A DNA stretch of 42,517 nt from Rhodococcus zopfii NBRC 100606 = JCM 9919 (GCF_001895025.1 NZ_BCXI01000055.1:1-42517), one strand, 5' to 3'. Shown: positions 32,025 through 39,612, numbered from the stretch's first letter. Notes: generated by a model from the sequence alone, not told the origin. Program-made: numbers and translations.

Positions 32025-33269
32025 ATGAACTCCACCGCTTCCACCGACGAGCTCCCGTCGTCCACGGCACCCCTGGCCGGTGTGCGCGTGGTCGAGGTGT
32101 CGAGCTTCGTGGCCGCGCCGTTGTGCGGAATGACCCTCGCCGCTCTCGGCGCCGACGTGATCCGCATCGACCCGATCGGCGGGGCCGCCGACTACAAGCG
32201 CTGGCCGCTGACCGGCGACGGCGAGTCGATCTACTGGGCGAACCTGAACAAGGGCAAGCGCTCGTTCGCCGCAGACTTCCGTGATCCGAACGCGCACAAG
32301 CTCATCCGTGACCTGATCATCGACGCGGGGATCGTCGTCACGAACGCCGCCGGCCGCGCGTGGCTGGACTACGACGAGCTCGCCGCGATCCGCCCCGACC
32401 TGATCCACGTGCAGGTGCTCGGGCGTGCCGACGGCACCGGCGCCGTCGACTACACCGTCAACGCCGCAGCCGGATTCCCTCAGGTCACCGGACCCGAAAA
32501 CCTCGACGGCCCCGTCAACCACGTGCTGCCCGCCTGGGACGTCGCGTGCGGACTCTACGCCGCGCTGTCCGTCGCGTCCGCGGTGTACCGCCGCGAAATC
32601 ACCGGCGCCGGAACCAAGATCGTTCTTCCGCTCGAGGACGTCGCGTTCGCAACCGTCGGCAATCTCGGCTACATCGCCGAGGCGCAACTGGGCCTGACCG
32701 GCCGCGGCCGCGTCGGCAATGCGGTCTACGGCACCTACGGCGCCGACTTCGCCGCCTCCGACGGGGCCCGGTTCATGATCGTCGCGCTGACCCCCCGGCA
32801 CTTCCGAGACCTGACCGAGCTGACCGGCACCACCGCCGCGGTGGCCGCGGTCGAAGCCGCGCTCGGCGCCGACTTCCGCGACGAAGGCGAACGCTACAAG
32901 CATCGCGCCGTGCTGAACGGCCTGTTCGCACCGTGGTTCGGCACCCGCACCGGCGCCGAGGTCGAGGCCGCACTCGACGGCACCTCCATCCTGCACGAGC
33001 GCTACCGCAGCTTCGCCGAGCTCGCCGCCGACCCGCGCGTGACCGGCAACCCGATGTTCCAGGAGCTCGAGCAGCCGCGTATCGGCACCTACTCCGCGGC
33101 GAGTACCCCCATGTCGTTCGACGGCGTGCACCCGGCCGTGCGCCCCGCCCCCGCCAACGGCGACGACACCGCCGACGTGCTCGTCGAGCACCTCGGCCTC
33201 ACCGACGACGAAGTCGACGCCCTCGCCGCCGCCGGCACCGTCCGCATCAACGAAAAGGATCGCGCATGA
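32025..33269 (+). CDS. 2-Methylfumaryl-CoA isomerase-like CoA transferase (Mct homolog)
   Basis: This 414-aa protein is a class III (CaiB/BaiF) CoA transferase. It looks closest to mesaconyl-CoA C1-C4 CoA transferase of the 3-hydroxypropionate cycle. It shares VVEVSSFVAAPLCGMTL, GADVIRIDPIGG with DYKRWPLT, NLNKGKRS, VDYTVNAAAGFPQVTGP, NHVLPAWD and NPMFQELEQPRIGTY. That enzyme moves CoA within 2-methylfumaryl-CoA. AGGA precedes the ATG. It overlaps the next acyl-CoA dehydrogenase by 4 nt. If the match holds, the pathway handles a C5 or similar unsaturated dicarboxylic acid; a related substrate is equally possible. The comparison is from memory of the family, not a search. Confidence 0.78.
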   Translation: MNSTASTDELPSSTAPLAGVRVVEVSSFVAAPLCGMTLAALGADVIRIDPIGGAADYKRWPLTGDGESIYWANLNKGKRSFAADFRDPNAHKLIRDLIIDAGIVVTNAAGRAWLDYDELAAIRPDLIHVQVLGRADGTGAVDYTVNAAAGFPQVTGPENLDGPVNHVLPAWDVACGLYAALSVASAVYRREITGAGTKIVLPLEDVAFATVGNLGYIAEAQLGLTGRGRVGNAVYGTYGADFAASDGARFMIVALTPRHFRDLTELTGTTAAVAAVEAALGADFRDEGERYKHRAVLNGLFAPWFGTRTGAEVEAALDGTSILHERYRSFAELAADPRVTGNPMFQELEQPRIGTYSAASTPMSFDGVHPAVRPAPANGDDTADVLVEHLGLTDDEVDALAAAGTVRINEKDRA

Positions 33270-34459
33270 CCCGCCTCGCCCAGACGATCGGCCTGACCGA
33301 GTTCCAGACCGAAATCCTGGACACCGTCCGCACCTTCGTCGATCGCGAGATCATCCCGAACGCACAGGAACTCGAGCATTCGGACACTTACCCGCAGGCG
33401 ATCGTCGACCAGATGCGGGAGATGGGCCTGTTCGGCCTGATGATCCCCGAGGAGTACGGCGGCCTGGGCGAGTCGCTGCTCACCTACGCGTTGTGCGTCG
33501 AGGAACTCGCCCGCGGCTGGATGAGCGTATCCGGGGTCATCAACACCCACTTCATCGTCGCGTACATGCTCCGCCAGCACGGCACCGATGAGCAGAAGAA
33601 CTACTACCTGCCGAAGATGGCCACCGGCGAGACCCGCGGCGCCTTCTCCATGTCCGAGCCCGAGCTCGGCTCGGACGTCGCGGCGATCCGCACCAAGGCC
33701 AAGCGCGACGGCAACGGCGACTACGTCATCAACGGGCAGAAGATGTGGCTGACCAACGGGGGCAGCTCCACGCTCGTCGCCGCGCTGGTCAAGACGGAGG
33801 AAGGTGCCGACAAGCCGCACCAGAACCTGACGACCTTCCTGGTCGAGAAGCCCGCCGGCTTCGGCGAGGTGGTCCCGGGTGTCACCATCCCCGGCAAGAT
33901 CGACAAGATGGGCTACAAGGGCATCGACACCACCGAGCTCGTCTTCGACAACTACCGGGCCAAGGCCACCGACGTCCTCGGCGGCACCCCGGGCAAGGGC
34001 TTCTTCCAGATGATGGACGGTGTCGAGGTCGGCCGCGTCAACGTCTCCGCCCGCGCGTGCGGTGTCGCGATCCGCGCGTTCGAGCTCGCCGCGCAGTACG
34101 CCCAGCAGCGCACCACCTTCGGCAAGCCCATCGCGCAGCACCAGGCGATCGCGTTCTCCCTCGCGGAGATGGCCACCAAGGTCGAGGCCGCCCACCTGAT
34201 GATGGTCAACGCCGCGCGCCTGAAGGACTCGGGCGAGCGCAACGACGTCGCCGCCGGGATGGCCAAGTACCTCACCAGCGAGTACTGCTCGGAGGTCACC
34301 CAGGCGAGCTTCCGCATCCACGGCGGCTACGGCTACTCCAAGGAATACGAGATCGAGCGGCTCATGCGCGAGGCCCCGTTCCTGCTCATCGGCGAAGGCA
34401 CCAGCGAGATCCAGAAGACGATCATCAGCAAGGGTGTACTGCGCAGCTACGCACTGTAA
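33266..34459 (+). CDS. Acyl-CoA dehydrogenase 2
   Basis: This 397-aa acyl-CoA dehydrogenase has FSMSEPELGSDVAAIRT, YVINGQKMWLTNGG, RTTFGKPIAQHQ and the catalytic glutamate in LIGEGTSEIQ (Glu377) at the standard position. HIHGGYGYSKE-type sequence (RIHGGYGYSKEYEIERL) completes the flavin site. The ATG at 33266 overlaps the preceding stop (ATGA), so it is translationally coupled to the Mct-like gene. A role in oxidising the same or the next thioester is likely. Confidence 0.93.
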   Translation: MTRLAQTIGLTEFQTEILDTVRTFVDREIIPNAQELEHSDTYPQAIVDQMREMGLFGLMIPEEYGGLGESLLTYALCVEELARGWMSVSGVINTHFIVAYMLRQHGTDEQKNYYLPKMATGETRGAFSMSEPELGSDVAAIRTKAKRDGNGDYVINGQKMWLTNGGSSTLVAALVKTEEGADKPHQNLTTFLVEKPAGFGEVVPGVTIPGKIDKMGYKGIDTTELVFDNYRAKATDVLGGTPGKGFFQMMDGVEVGRVNVSARACGVAIRAFELAAQYAQQRTTFGKPIAQHQAIAFSLAEMATKVEAAHLMMVNAARLKDSGERNDVAAGMAKYLTSEYCSEVTQASFRIHGGYGYSKEYEIERLMREAPFLLIGEGTSEIQKTIISKGVLRSYAL

Positions 34460-34503
34460 TTCGACCCAGCATTCGAACGGCCCACACGAGAGGGAGATCG
34501 ACC

Positions 34504-35661
34504 GTGCAGCGTACGGTGTTCAACGAAGATCACGAGGCGTTCCGGGAAACGGTGCGCGATTTCATCGCGAAAGAAGTCGCACCGGTCTACCACGAGTGGG
34601 AAGCCGACGGGCATCCCCCGCGCAAGTTCTACAACCGGCTCGGCGAACTGGGCATCCTCGGCATCCAGGCGCCGGAGGAGTTCGGCGGCGGCGGCGAGTC
34701 GTCCATCAAGTTCAATGCGGTTGTCGCCGAGGAGTGCTCGGCCGCCGGTGTCACCTTCGGGTCGTACTCGGTGCACTCGAATCTCATCCTGCCGTACCTC
34801 ATGGAGTACGGAACCGATGAGCAGAAGCAGCGCTGGATCCCCGGATTCTGTTCCGGCGACCTGATGTTCGCGATCGCCATGACGGAGCCGGGTACCGGAT
34901 CCGACCTGGCGAACATCGCCACCACGGCGAAGCTGTCGGAGGACGGCTCGCACTACGTGATCAACGGCGCGAAGACCTTCATCACCGGCGGCGCCCTGGC
35001 CGACCGCATCCTCACGGTGTGCCGCACCTCGCCGTTCGATCCGGAGAACCGGCGTGCCGGCCTGTCGATCCTCGTCGTCGACACCACCACCGAGGGATTC
35101 GCGGTGGGCCGCAAGCTCAACAAGATCGGCCTGAAGACCTCCGACACCGCGGAGCTGTCGTACTCCGACGTCAAGGTCCCGGTCGCGGACCTGCTCGGCG
35201 AAGAGGGCAAGGGCTTCCAGTACCTGACCCACAACCTCGCGCAGGAGCGCCTCACCATCGCGTTCGGCGCATCGGCGACCGCGGCGGCCGCGGTGCAGCA
35301 CGCCATTGCATACACCAAGGACCGCAAGGTGTTCGGGAAGCCGGTCGCCGCGTTCCAGAACACGAAGTTCGTGCTCGCCGAATGCTCCACGGAGCTGCAG
35401 GCGGTCCAGCTGATGGTCGACAACGCGCTCGAACTGCACGACCGCGGTGAGCTCACCGTGCCGGACGCGGCCCGGGCGAAGTTGTTCGGCACCGAGGCGG
35501 CCGGGCGGATCATCGACAAGTGCCTGCAGCTGCACGGCGGCTACGGCTACATCCTCGAGTACCCGATCGCGCGCCTGTACGCCGACACGCGTGTCAGCCG
35601 CATCTACGGCGGCACCAGCGAGGTCATGAAGACGATCATCGCCAAGGACATCGGCCTGTAG
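34504..35661 (+). CDS. Acyl-CoA dehydrogenase 3 with relocated catalytic glutamate
   Basis: This 385-aa acyl-CoA dehydrogenase has IAMTEPGTGSDLANI, YVINGAKTFITGG and RKVFGKPVAAFQNTKF. The usual YEGT glutamate is Gly369 (IYGGTSEVMK). Glu248 in LAQERLTIA lies where isovaleryl-CoA and long-chain dehydrogenases carry their catalytic base. It is therefore probably active, with a branched-chain or long-chain type active site. The GTG start follows GAGAGGGAG, 44 bp after dehydrogenase 2, and a strong terminator follows. It completes the rightward Mct-like operon. Confidence 0.92.
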   Translation: MQRTVFNEDHEAFRETVRDFIAKEVAPVYHEWEADGHPPRKFYNRLGELGILGIQAPEEFGGGGESSIKFNAVVAEECSAAGVTFGSYSVHSNLILPYLMEYGTDEQKQRWIPGFCSGDLMFAIAMTEPGTGSDLANIATTAKLSEDGSHYVINGAKTFITGGALADRILTVCRTSPFDPENRRAGLSILVVDTTTEGFAVGRKLNKIGLKTSDTAELSYSDVKVPVADLLGEEGKGFQYLTHNLAQERLTIAFGASATAAAAVQHAIAYTKDRKVFGKPVAAFQNTKFVLAECSTELQAVQLMVDNALELHDRGELTVPDAARAKLFGTEAAGRIIDKCLQLHGGYGYILEYPIARLYADTRVSRIYGGTSEVMKTIIAKDIGL

Positions 35662-35675
35662 ACCACCCACTGCAG

Positions 35676-35725
35676 ACGACGAGATTCGGCCCCGGGCTGC
35701 CACACGCGGCCCGGGGCCGAGTCGT
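35676..35725 (+). terminator. Terminator after the acyl-CoA dehydrogenase operon
   Basis: TCGGCCCCGGG at 35686-35696 pairs with its exact complement at 35710-35720; ACGAC at 35676-35680 with GTCGT at 35721-35725 extends the stem after a 5-nt bulge. It lies 15 bp past the dehydrogenase 3 stop. Confidence 0.8.
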
Positions 35726-35784
35726 GTCGCAACGCGTCCATCCGGCAGCACGGAGCCGACCGGGCACACCCGGGCCGCACCCGC

Positions 35785-35790
35785 TATTGT
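35785..35790 (+). promoter_or_regulatory. Candidate -10 box for a leaderless AIM24 transcript
   Basis: TATTGT ends 8 bp before the ATG at 35799. There is no Shine-Dalgarno sequence in between, so transcription may begin at or next to the start codon. No clear -35 is seen. Confidence 0.35.
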
Positions 35791-35798
35791 TTCGCGCC

Positions 35799-36419
35799 AT
35801 GCGACTGCTCGAGAAATCGAAACGGGTCATCGAGGCCCAATTGAGCAACACCAGCATCCGCGCGCTGTCGGGGTCCATGGTGGCCTACGAAGGTCAGGTG
35901 ACCTTCAAGTCGGCCGGGTTCGGCGGGGGTGAGGGCGTGCTCGCGGGTCTGCGGCAGCGCGCGACCGGCGAGGGACTGTCGCTGATGGAGGCCAGCGGCA
36001 CCGGCGTCGTCTACCTCGCGCACCAGGCCCGGAACGTGACCGTGCTCGAACTGAACAACGAGACGCTCCAGGTCGAATCCGAGCAGCTGCTGGCGCTGAA
36101 CGGGAACCTCACCACCAACGTCACGTTCGCGGGGGTCCGTGGCGGCATGAGCGGCCAGGGCCTGTTCACCACGACGGTGACCGGCAGCGGACAGGTCGCG
36201 CTGCTGTCGGCGGGCGGGCCGCTGATCCACCTCGAGGTCTCGCCCCAGTACCCGCTCGTCGTCGACCCGGACGCCTTCGTCTGCGCGAAGGGGCAGTTGA
36301 CGCAGTCGTTCGTCACCGACGTCTCCTGGCGGTCCGCGATCGGCCAGGGCAGCGGCGAGGCGTTCTCGCTCAAGTGGGACGGGATGGGTGTCGTGTCCAT
36401 TCAACCGGCAGAACGGTAG
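35799..36419 (+). CDS. AIM24-family protein 1
   Basis: This 206-aa protein is an AIM24 (DUF124) beta-rich protein. Visible family cues are SMVAYEGQVTFKS, a run of short strands with LSLMEASGTGVVYLA, LALNGNLTTNV and GLFTTTVTGSGQVALLS, and SFVTDVSWRSAIGQGSGEAF near the end. There is no signal peptide. The family's biochemical role is unknown; the yeast member affects mitochondrial membrane organisation and bacterial ones are often found as gene groups. It is the first of three consecutive paralogs. I see no Shine-Dalgarno sequence before the ATG. Confidence 0.85.
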   Translation: MRLLEKSKRVIEAQLSNTSIRALSGSMVAYEGQVTFKSAGFGGGEGVLAGLRQRATGEGLSLMEASGTGVVYLAHQARNVTVLELNNETLQVESEQLLALNGNLTTNVTFAGVRGGMSGQGLFTTTVTGSGQVALLSAGGPLIHLEVSPQYPLVVDPDAFVCAKGQLTQSFVTDVSWRSAIGQGSGEAFSLKWDGMGVVSIQPAER

Positions 36420-36425
36420 AAGACG

Positions 36426-37133
36426 ATGACTTTCACGAAGGTCAACAACAAGGTCGTCCGCGTCGATCTGAACCAGTCGGGGCCGATCGTCGCACGCCGC
36501 GGCGCCATGCTCTTCTACACGGGCGCAGTTCATTTCACTCCGCATCAGGTGCCCGGTGGCGGCGGCATGCCCGGCGGCCTCGGCGGGATCGCGTCCATGG
36601 CCGGACGCATGATGCAGGGCGAACACGAGTCGACGATGATCGCGCAGGGCAACGGGGTCGTGCACTACGGATTCCGCGGGCTCGAGACCCACATCGTGGA
36701 CATGTCCACCGGGGGCGAACTGCGGGTCGAGGCGTCGCGACTGCTCGCGCACACCTCCGGCCTGCAGAGCGCGGTCGTGCAGGCGTCCGCCGCACCGGCG
36801 GCCGCGGGTGGCGGTGGCGGCGGCCTGCTCGGTGCGCTGCGCGGCGCTGCCACCGGAATGGTCACGGGCACAGGAATGTTCACGACCCAGCTGTCCGGCT
36901 ACGGCGCGGCTGTACTGCTCGCCCACGGTGGGGTCATCGAGCTGCAGGTCGGCGGGCCGGCGCCGGTGTTCGTCGATCCGCAATCGTTCGTCGCGGCGCT
37001 GGGCCCGGTACGCACCGACCTCAAGTCGACGATGAGCTGGCGCAACGCCGGCCGCACCGGCGGCGAGAGTCTGCAACTCGAGTGCACCGGACAGGGCATC
37101 GTCTACGTGCAGGCATCGGAGGAGAAGCTTTGA
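36426..37133 (+). CDS. AIM24-family protein 2
   Basis: This 235-aa AIM24 paralog starts 6 bp after the first. It has GAMLFYTGAVHFTP, the strand pattern NGVVHYGFRGLETHIV, MFTTQLSGYGAAVLLAHGG and the terminal TMSWRNAGRTGGESLQLEC. Two glycine-rich insertions (PGGGGMPGGLGG near 43-54 and a GGGGGG stretch near 128-134) distinguish it from its neighbours. It overlaps the third gene by 4 nt, so the proteins probably act together. Confidence 0.85.
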   Translation: MTFTKVNNKVVRVDLNQSGPIVARRGAMLFYTGAVHFTPHQVPGGGGMPGGLGGIASMAGRMMQGEHESTMIAQGNGVVHYGFRGLETHIVDMSTGGELRVEASRLLAHTSGLQSAVVQASAAPAAAGGGGGGLLGALRGAATGMVTGTGMFTTQLSGYGAAVLLAHGGVIELQVGGPAPVFVDPQSFVAALGPVRTDLKSTMSWRNAGRTGGESLQLECTGQGIVYVQASEEKL

Positions 37134-37888
37134 GTGTCGTCCTGAATCCGTCGCATCTCGTCGGCAACGACAACGTGCCCGGCAACGGCTACGCGTACTG
37201 CATCGATCTGCAGAGCCCGTGGTTCCTGTCGAAGGGCGCGATGATCGCCTACTACGGCCAGATCCAGTTCACCGCGCTCACCCACGGGCTGCAGGGGCAG
37301 CTGCTGCACATGGTGGCCCAGCAGTTCTCGGCGCCTCTGCACCTCGGTGACTACGTGGTCGCCGAGGGCTACGGGAAACTGATCCTCGGCGACCGCGGCT
37401 ACGACATCAACTCCTACGACCTCGACGACGGCAACCTGACCATCCGGGCCGCGAACCTGCTCGCGTTCGAGCCGGGGTTGTCGCTGAACCAGTCGATCGT
37501 GCCGGGCTTCCTCACGTTGATCGGAACGGGGAAATTCCTGGCGTCGTCGAACGGGCCGGTGATCTTCGCGGAGCCGCCGCTGCGGGTGGATCCGGAGGCG
37601 CTGGTGGGCTGGGCCGACTGCCCGTCGCCGAGCCACCACTTCGACGAGGCCTGGGTCACCGGGTACGTCGCGGCCGGGGCGCGCATGTTCGGTGTGCAGT
37701 CCGGTGAGGAGCGGCAGTTCGATTTCACCGGAGCGGGGACGGTGCTCATCCAGTCCAGCGAGAAGGTGATCGACGACAGTTCGGTGGTCCGGATGATCGA
37801 AGGGCAGTTGCCGGGGCTGACCAACAGCGGCCTGCAGCGCATCAATCATTCCGTGTCGTCGCAACTGCAACAGCAGCAACAGTTCTGA
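37130..37888 (+). CDS. AIM24-family protein 3, TTG start
   Basis: This 252-aa AIM24 paralog has WFLSKGAMIAYYGQIQF, YDLDDGNLTIRAANLLAFEPG, VPGFLTLIGTGKFLASSNGP and SHHFDEAWVTGYV. It ends in a Gln-rich tail (SQLQQQQQF). The only workable start is TTG at 37130, overlapping the previous stop by 4 nt (TTGA); a strong GGAGGAG lies a few bases before it. This makes translational coupling to paralog 2 likely. No promoter or terminator is evident between the three genes. Confidence 0.85.
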   Translation: MSVVLNPSHLVGNDNVPGNGYAYCIDLQSPWFLSKGAMIAYYGQIQFTALTHGLQGQLLHMVAQQFSAPLHLGDYVVAEGYGKLILGDRGYDINSYDLDDGNLTIRAANLLAFEPGLSLNQSIVPGFLTLIGTGKFLASSNGPVIFAEPPLRVDPEALVGWADCPSPSHHFDEAWVTGYVAAGARMFGVQSGEERQFDFTGAGTVLIQSSEKVIDDSSVVRMIEGQLPGLTNSGLQRINHSVSSQLQQQQQF

Positions 37889-37938
37889 TCCCAACCTGGG
37901 TGAGAGCTGGGCATTGTGCCGAGGCATCTCCGTCGCGA

Positions 37939-37954
37939 TGTGATTACGATCACA
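37939..37954. promoter_or_regulatory. Perfect CRP/GlxR-type palindrome upstream of bfd
   Basis: TGTGATTACGATCACA is an exact match to TGTGA-N6-TCACA and a perfect inverted repeat. It lies 71 bp before the bfd ATG, directly left of the iron boxes. A cAMP-receptor-type regulator is the probable binder. Confidence 0.7.
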
Positions 37955-37964
37955 GGATAGCCAG

Positions 37965-37995
37965 ACCTTAGTGCGGTAAGGTTTGGGGAACCTAA
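37965..37995. promoter_or_regulatory. IdeR/DtxR-like iron boxes at the bfd promoter
   Basis: The 19-mer TAAGGTTTGGGGAACCTAA at 37977-37995 matches the IdeR/DtxR consensus at 15 positions by my count. An overlapping inverted repeat ACCTTA-GTGCGG-TAAGGT is at 37965-37982. A possible -10 (TAAGTA, 37993-37998) touches the right end, so binding at the main box would probably block the promoter. Confidence 0.65.
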
Positions 37996-38024
37996 GTATT
38001 TGTCGCTCCGGATTGGTCGCCTCC

Positions 38025-38219
38025 ATGTACGTCTGCAGCTGCCACGCTCTCACTCACAATCACATCGAGGCCGAGATCGCCGCCGGCGCGCGTTGCACCC
38101 GGGAAATCAGCGCGGCATGCCGGGCCGGAACCGACTGTGGCGGTTGCGTACGCAATATCTCCGCGATCCTGCGGGCTGCGCGTCAGAGTGAGACGATCGA
38201 ACTCGAGACCGCCGTGTAG
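38025..38219 (+). CDS. bfd: Bacterioferritin-associated ferredoxin (Bfd)
   Basis: This 64-aa protein has the [2Fe-2S] pattern of Bfd: Cys4-x-Cys6 near the N-terminus and Cys38-x2-Cys41, with the CSCHALT and DCGGCVRNI signatures. Bfd gives electrons to bacterioferritin so that stored ferric iron is reduced and released. I chose the ATG at 38025 because the protein then starts MYVCSCHA as usual. It lies 49 bp before bfr on the same strand, and its promoter region carries iron boxes, fitting induction when iron is low. Two extra cysteines (24 and 32) are present. Confidence 0.95.
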   Translation: MYVCSCHALTHNHIEAEIAAGARCTREISAACRAGTDCGGCVRNISAILRAARQSETIELETAV

Positions 38220-38268
38220 CCAGCCCCTACCCGGCGGTGAACTCGATGGTTCCACCCCGGGAGGTGCC

Positions 38269-38745
38269 GTGAAGGGCGACAAGAAGGTCCTGGAGTTTCT
38301 CAACGAGCAGTTGACTGCCGAACTCACCGCGATCAACCAGTATTTCCTGCACTCGAAGATGCAGGACAACCTCGGCTGGGCGAAGCTCGCGTCCCACACA
38401 CGCGCCGAGTCGTTCGAGGAGATGCGCCACGCCGAGACGCTCACCGACCGCATCCTGTTCCTCGACGGACTGCCCAACTATCAGCGGCTCGGTTCGATCC
38501 GCATCGGGCAGACGGTGAAGGAGATGTTCGAGGCCGACATGCAGGTGGAGATCGAGGCACGCGACCGCCTGCGCAAGGGAGCCGAGTACATGCGCTCGGT
38601 CAGCGACATCACGTCGGCGAACATCTTCGAGTCCATCCTCGCCGAAGAGGAAGAACACATCGACTACCTGGAGACGCAGCTCGGACTGCTCGAGCAGCTG
38701 GGTGAGCCGCTGTACATCTCCGTGCACGTTTCCCCGCCGGAGTGA
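38269..38745 (+). CDS. bfr: Bacterioferritin
   Basis: This 158-aa protein has the exact usual length and all ferroxidase ligands: Glu18, Glu51, His54, Glu94, Glu127 and His130, plus the haem-binding Met52. It forms a 24-subunit iron-storage shell. A strong GGGAGGTG precedes the GTG at 38269. The gene follows bfd by 49 bp, so both may come from the iron-box promoter, although storage and release would normally be wanted under opposite iron states; a separate bfr promoter inside bfd is possible but not seen. Confidence 0.96.
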   Translation: MKGDKKVLEFLNEQLTAELTAINQYFLHSKMQDNLGWAKLASHTRAESFEEMRHAETLTDRILFLDGLPNYQRLGSIRIGQTVKEMFEADMQVEIEARDRLRKGAEYMRSVSDITSANIFESILAEEEEHIDYLETQLGLLEQLGEPLYISVHVSPPE

Positions 38746-38761
38746 CCGACCCGAGGGCCGC

Positions 38762-38797
38762 CGCAGTCGTTGACTGCGCAACCATATCGCGTATCCT
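38762..38797 (+). promoter_or_regulatory. marR promoter with overlapping palindromic operator
   Basis: TTGACT (38770-38775) and TATCCT (38792-38797), 16 bp apart, form a good sigma-A-type promoter. CGCAGTC-GTT-GACTGCG (38762-38778) is a perfect inverted repeat over the -35, fitting autorepression by the MarR protein. The predicted transcript starts at or within a base or two of the ATG at 38804, so it would be leaderless. Confidence 0.6.
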
Positions 38798-38803
38798 GGC
38801 AGT

Positions 38804-39265
38804 ATGGATTCTCCGCGGTGGCTCGACGACAGCGAGCAGCACGCCTGGCGCGCCTATCTCGACGCCACGCGGCTGCTCATGGCGGCCCTCGACCGGCAAC
38901 TGACGCGCGATTCCAAGATTTCGCTCACCGACTTCGAACTTCTCGTCGCCCTGTCCGAGGCGCCCGGCCGCCGCATGCGCATGAGCGTCCTCGCCGATGT
39001 CGTGGTCACGACCCGCAGCGGAGCCACCCGCGCAATCAGCCGTCTCGTCGACGCAGGCTGGGTCCGCCGGGTCGAATGCCCCGAGGACAAGCGCGGCACA
39101 CTCGCCGAACTGACCGACGAAGGTGCCGCCAAGCTCGCCGAGGCCAGCCCCGGCCACGTGGAGGCGGTGCGTTCGAGTATGTTCGACCTGCTCAGCGAGG
39201 AAGACGTCACGCGGTTCGGCGAATCCTTCACCGCGATGCGCAATCACCTGCTCGGAAACGGCTAG
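38804..39265 (+). CDS. MarR-family transcriptional regulator
   Basis: This 153-aa protein has the MarR winged helix layout: the dimerisation helix LDATRLLMAALDRQL, the recognition region MSVLADVVVTTRSGATRAISRLVDAGWV, and the wing VECPEDKRGTLAELTDEG. The C-terminal helix closes the dimer. Its promoter carries a palindrome over the -35, suggesting self-control. It is followed after 8 bp by the GNAT gene, which it probably also regulates. The ligand is unknown. Confidence 0.92.
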   Translation: MDSPRWLDDSEQHAWRAYLDATRLLMAALDRQLTRDSKISLTDFELLVALSEAPGRRMRMSVLADVVVTTRSGATRAISRLVDAGWVRRVECPEDKRGTLAELTDEGAAKLAEASPGHVEAVRSSMFDLLSEEDVTRFGESFTAMRNHLLGNG

Positions 39266-39273
39266 GGAGGAAG

Positions 39274-39564
39274 ATGAGCGACTCATCCGTGATCGCCGTC
39301 CACAATGCGGACCGGCAGCGATACGAGCTCCGCGACGGCGACACCGTCATCGGCTACACCCAGTACCACCCGGACGGCGACGTCCAGCTCGTGTTCGACC
39401 ACACCGAGGTTGACGGCGCCTACTCGGGCAAGGGGTTGTCCGGCAAGCTCGTGCGCTTCGCACTCGACGACGTGCGCGACCGCGGCAAGCGGATCGTCCC
39501 GATCTGCCCCTTCGTGCACTCCTACATCGAGAAGCATCCCGAATACCAGGACATCGCCGACTGA
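39274..39564 (+). CDS. Small GNAT-type acetyltransferase (YjdJ-like)
   Basis: This 96-aa protein matches the compact GCN5-related family (Acetyltransf_CG type): RYELRDGDTVIGYTQY, FDHTEVDGAYSGKGLSGKL as the CoA-binding turn, and ICPFVHSYIEKHPEY at the end. These single-domain proteins bind acetyl-CoA but their acceptors are mostly unknown. A strong GGGAGGAAG precedes the ATG, 8 bp after marR, indicating one operon. Confidence 0.9.
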   Translation: MSDSSVIAVHNADRQRYELRDGDTVIGYTQYHPDGDVQLVFDHTEVDGAYSGKGLSGKLVRFALDDVRDRGKRIVPICPFVHSYIEKHPEYQDIAD

Positions 39565-39612
39565 TCCTGCGCGTGCGGGCACACCGAAGCCGTGCGCGCG
39601 GACAATGGCCGC

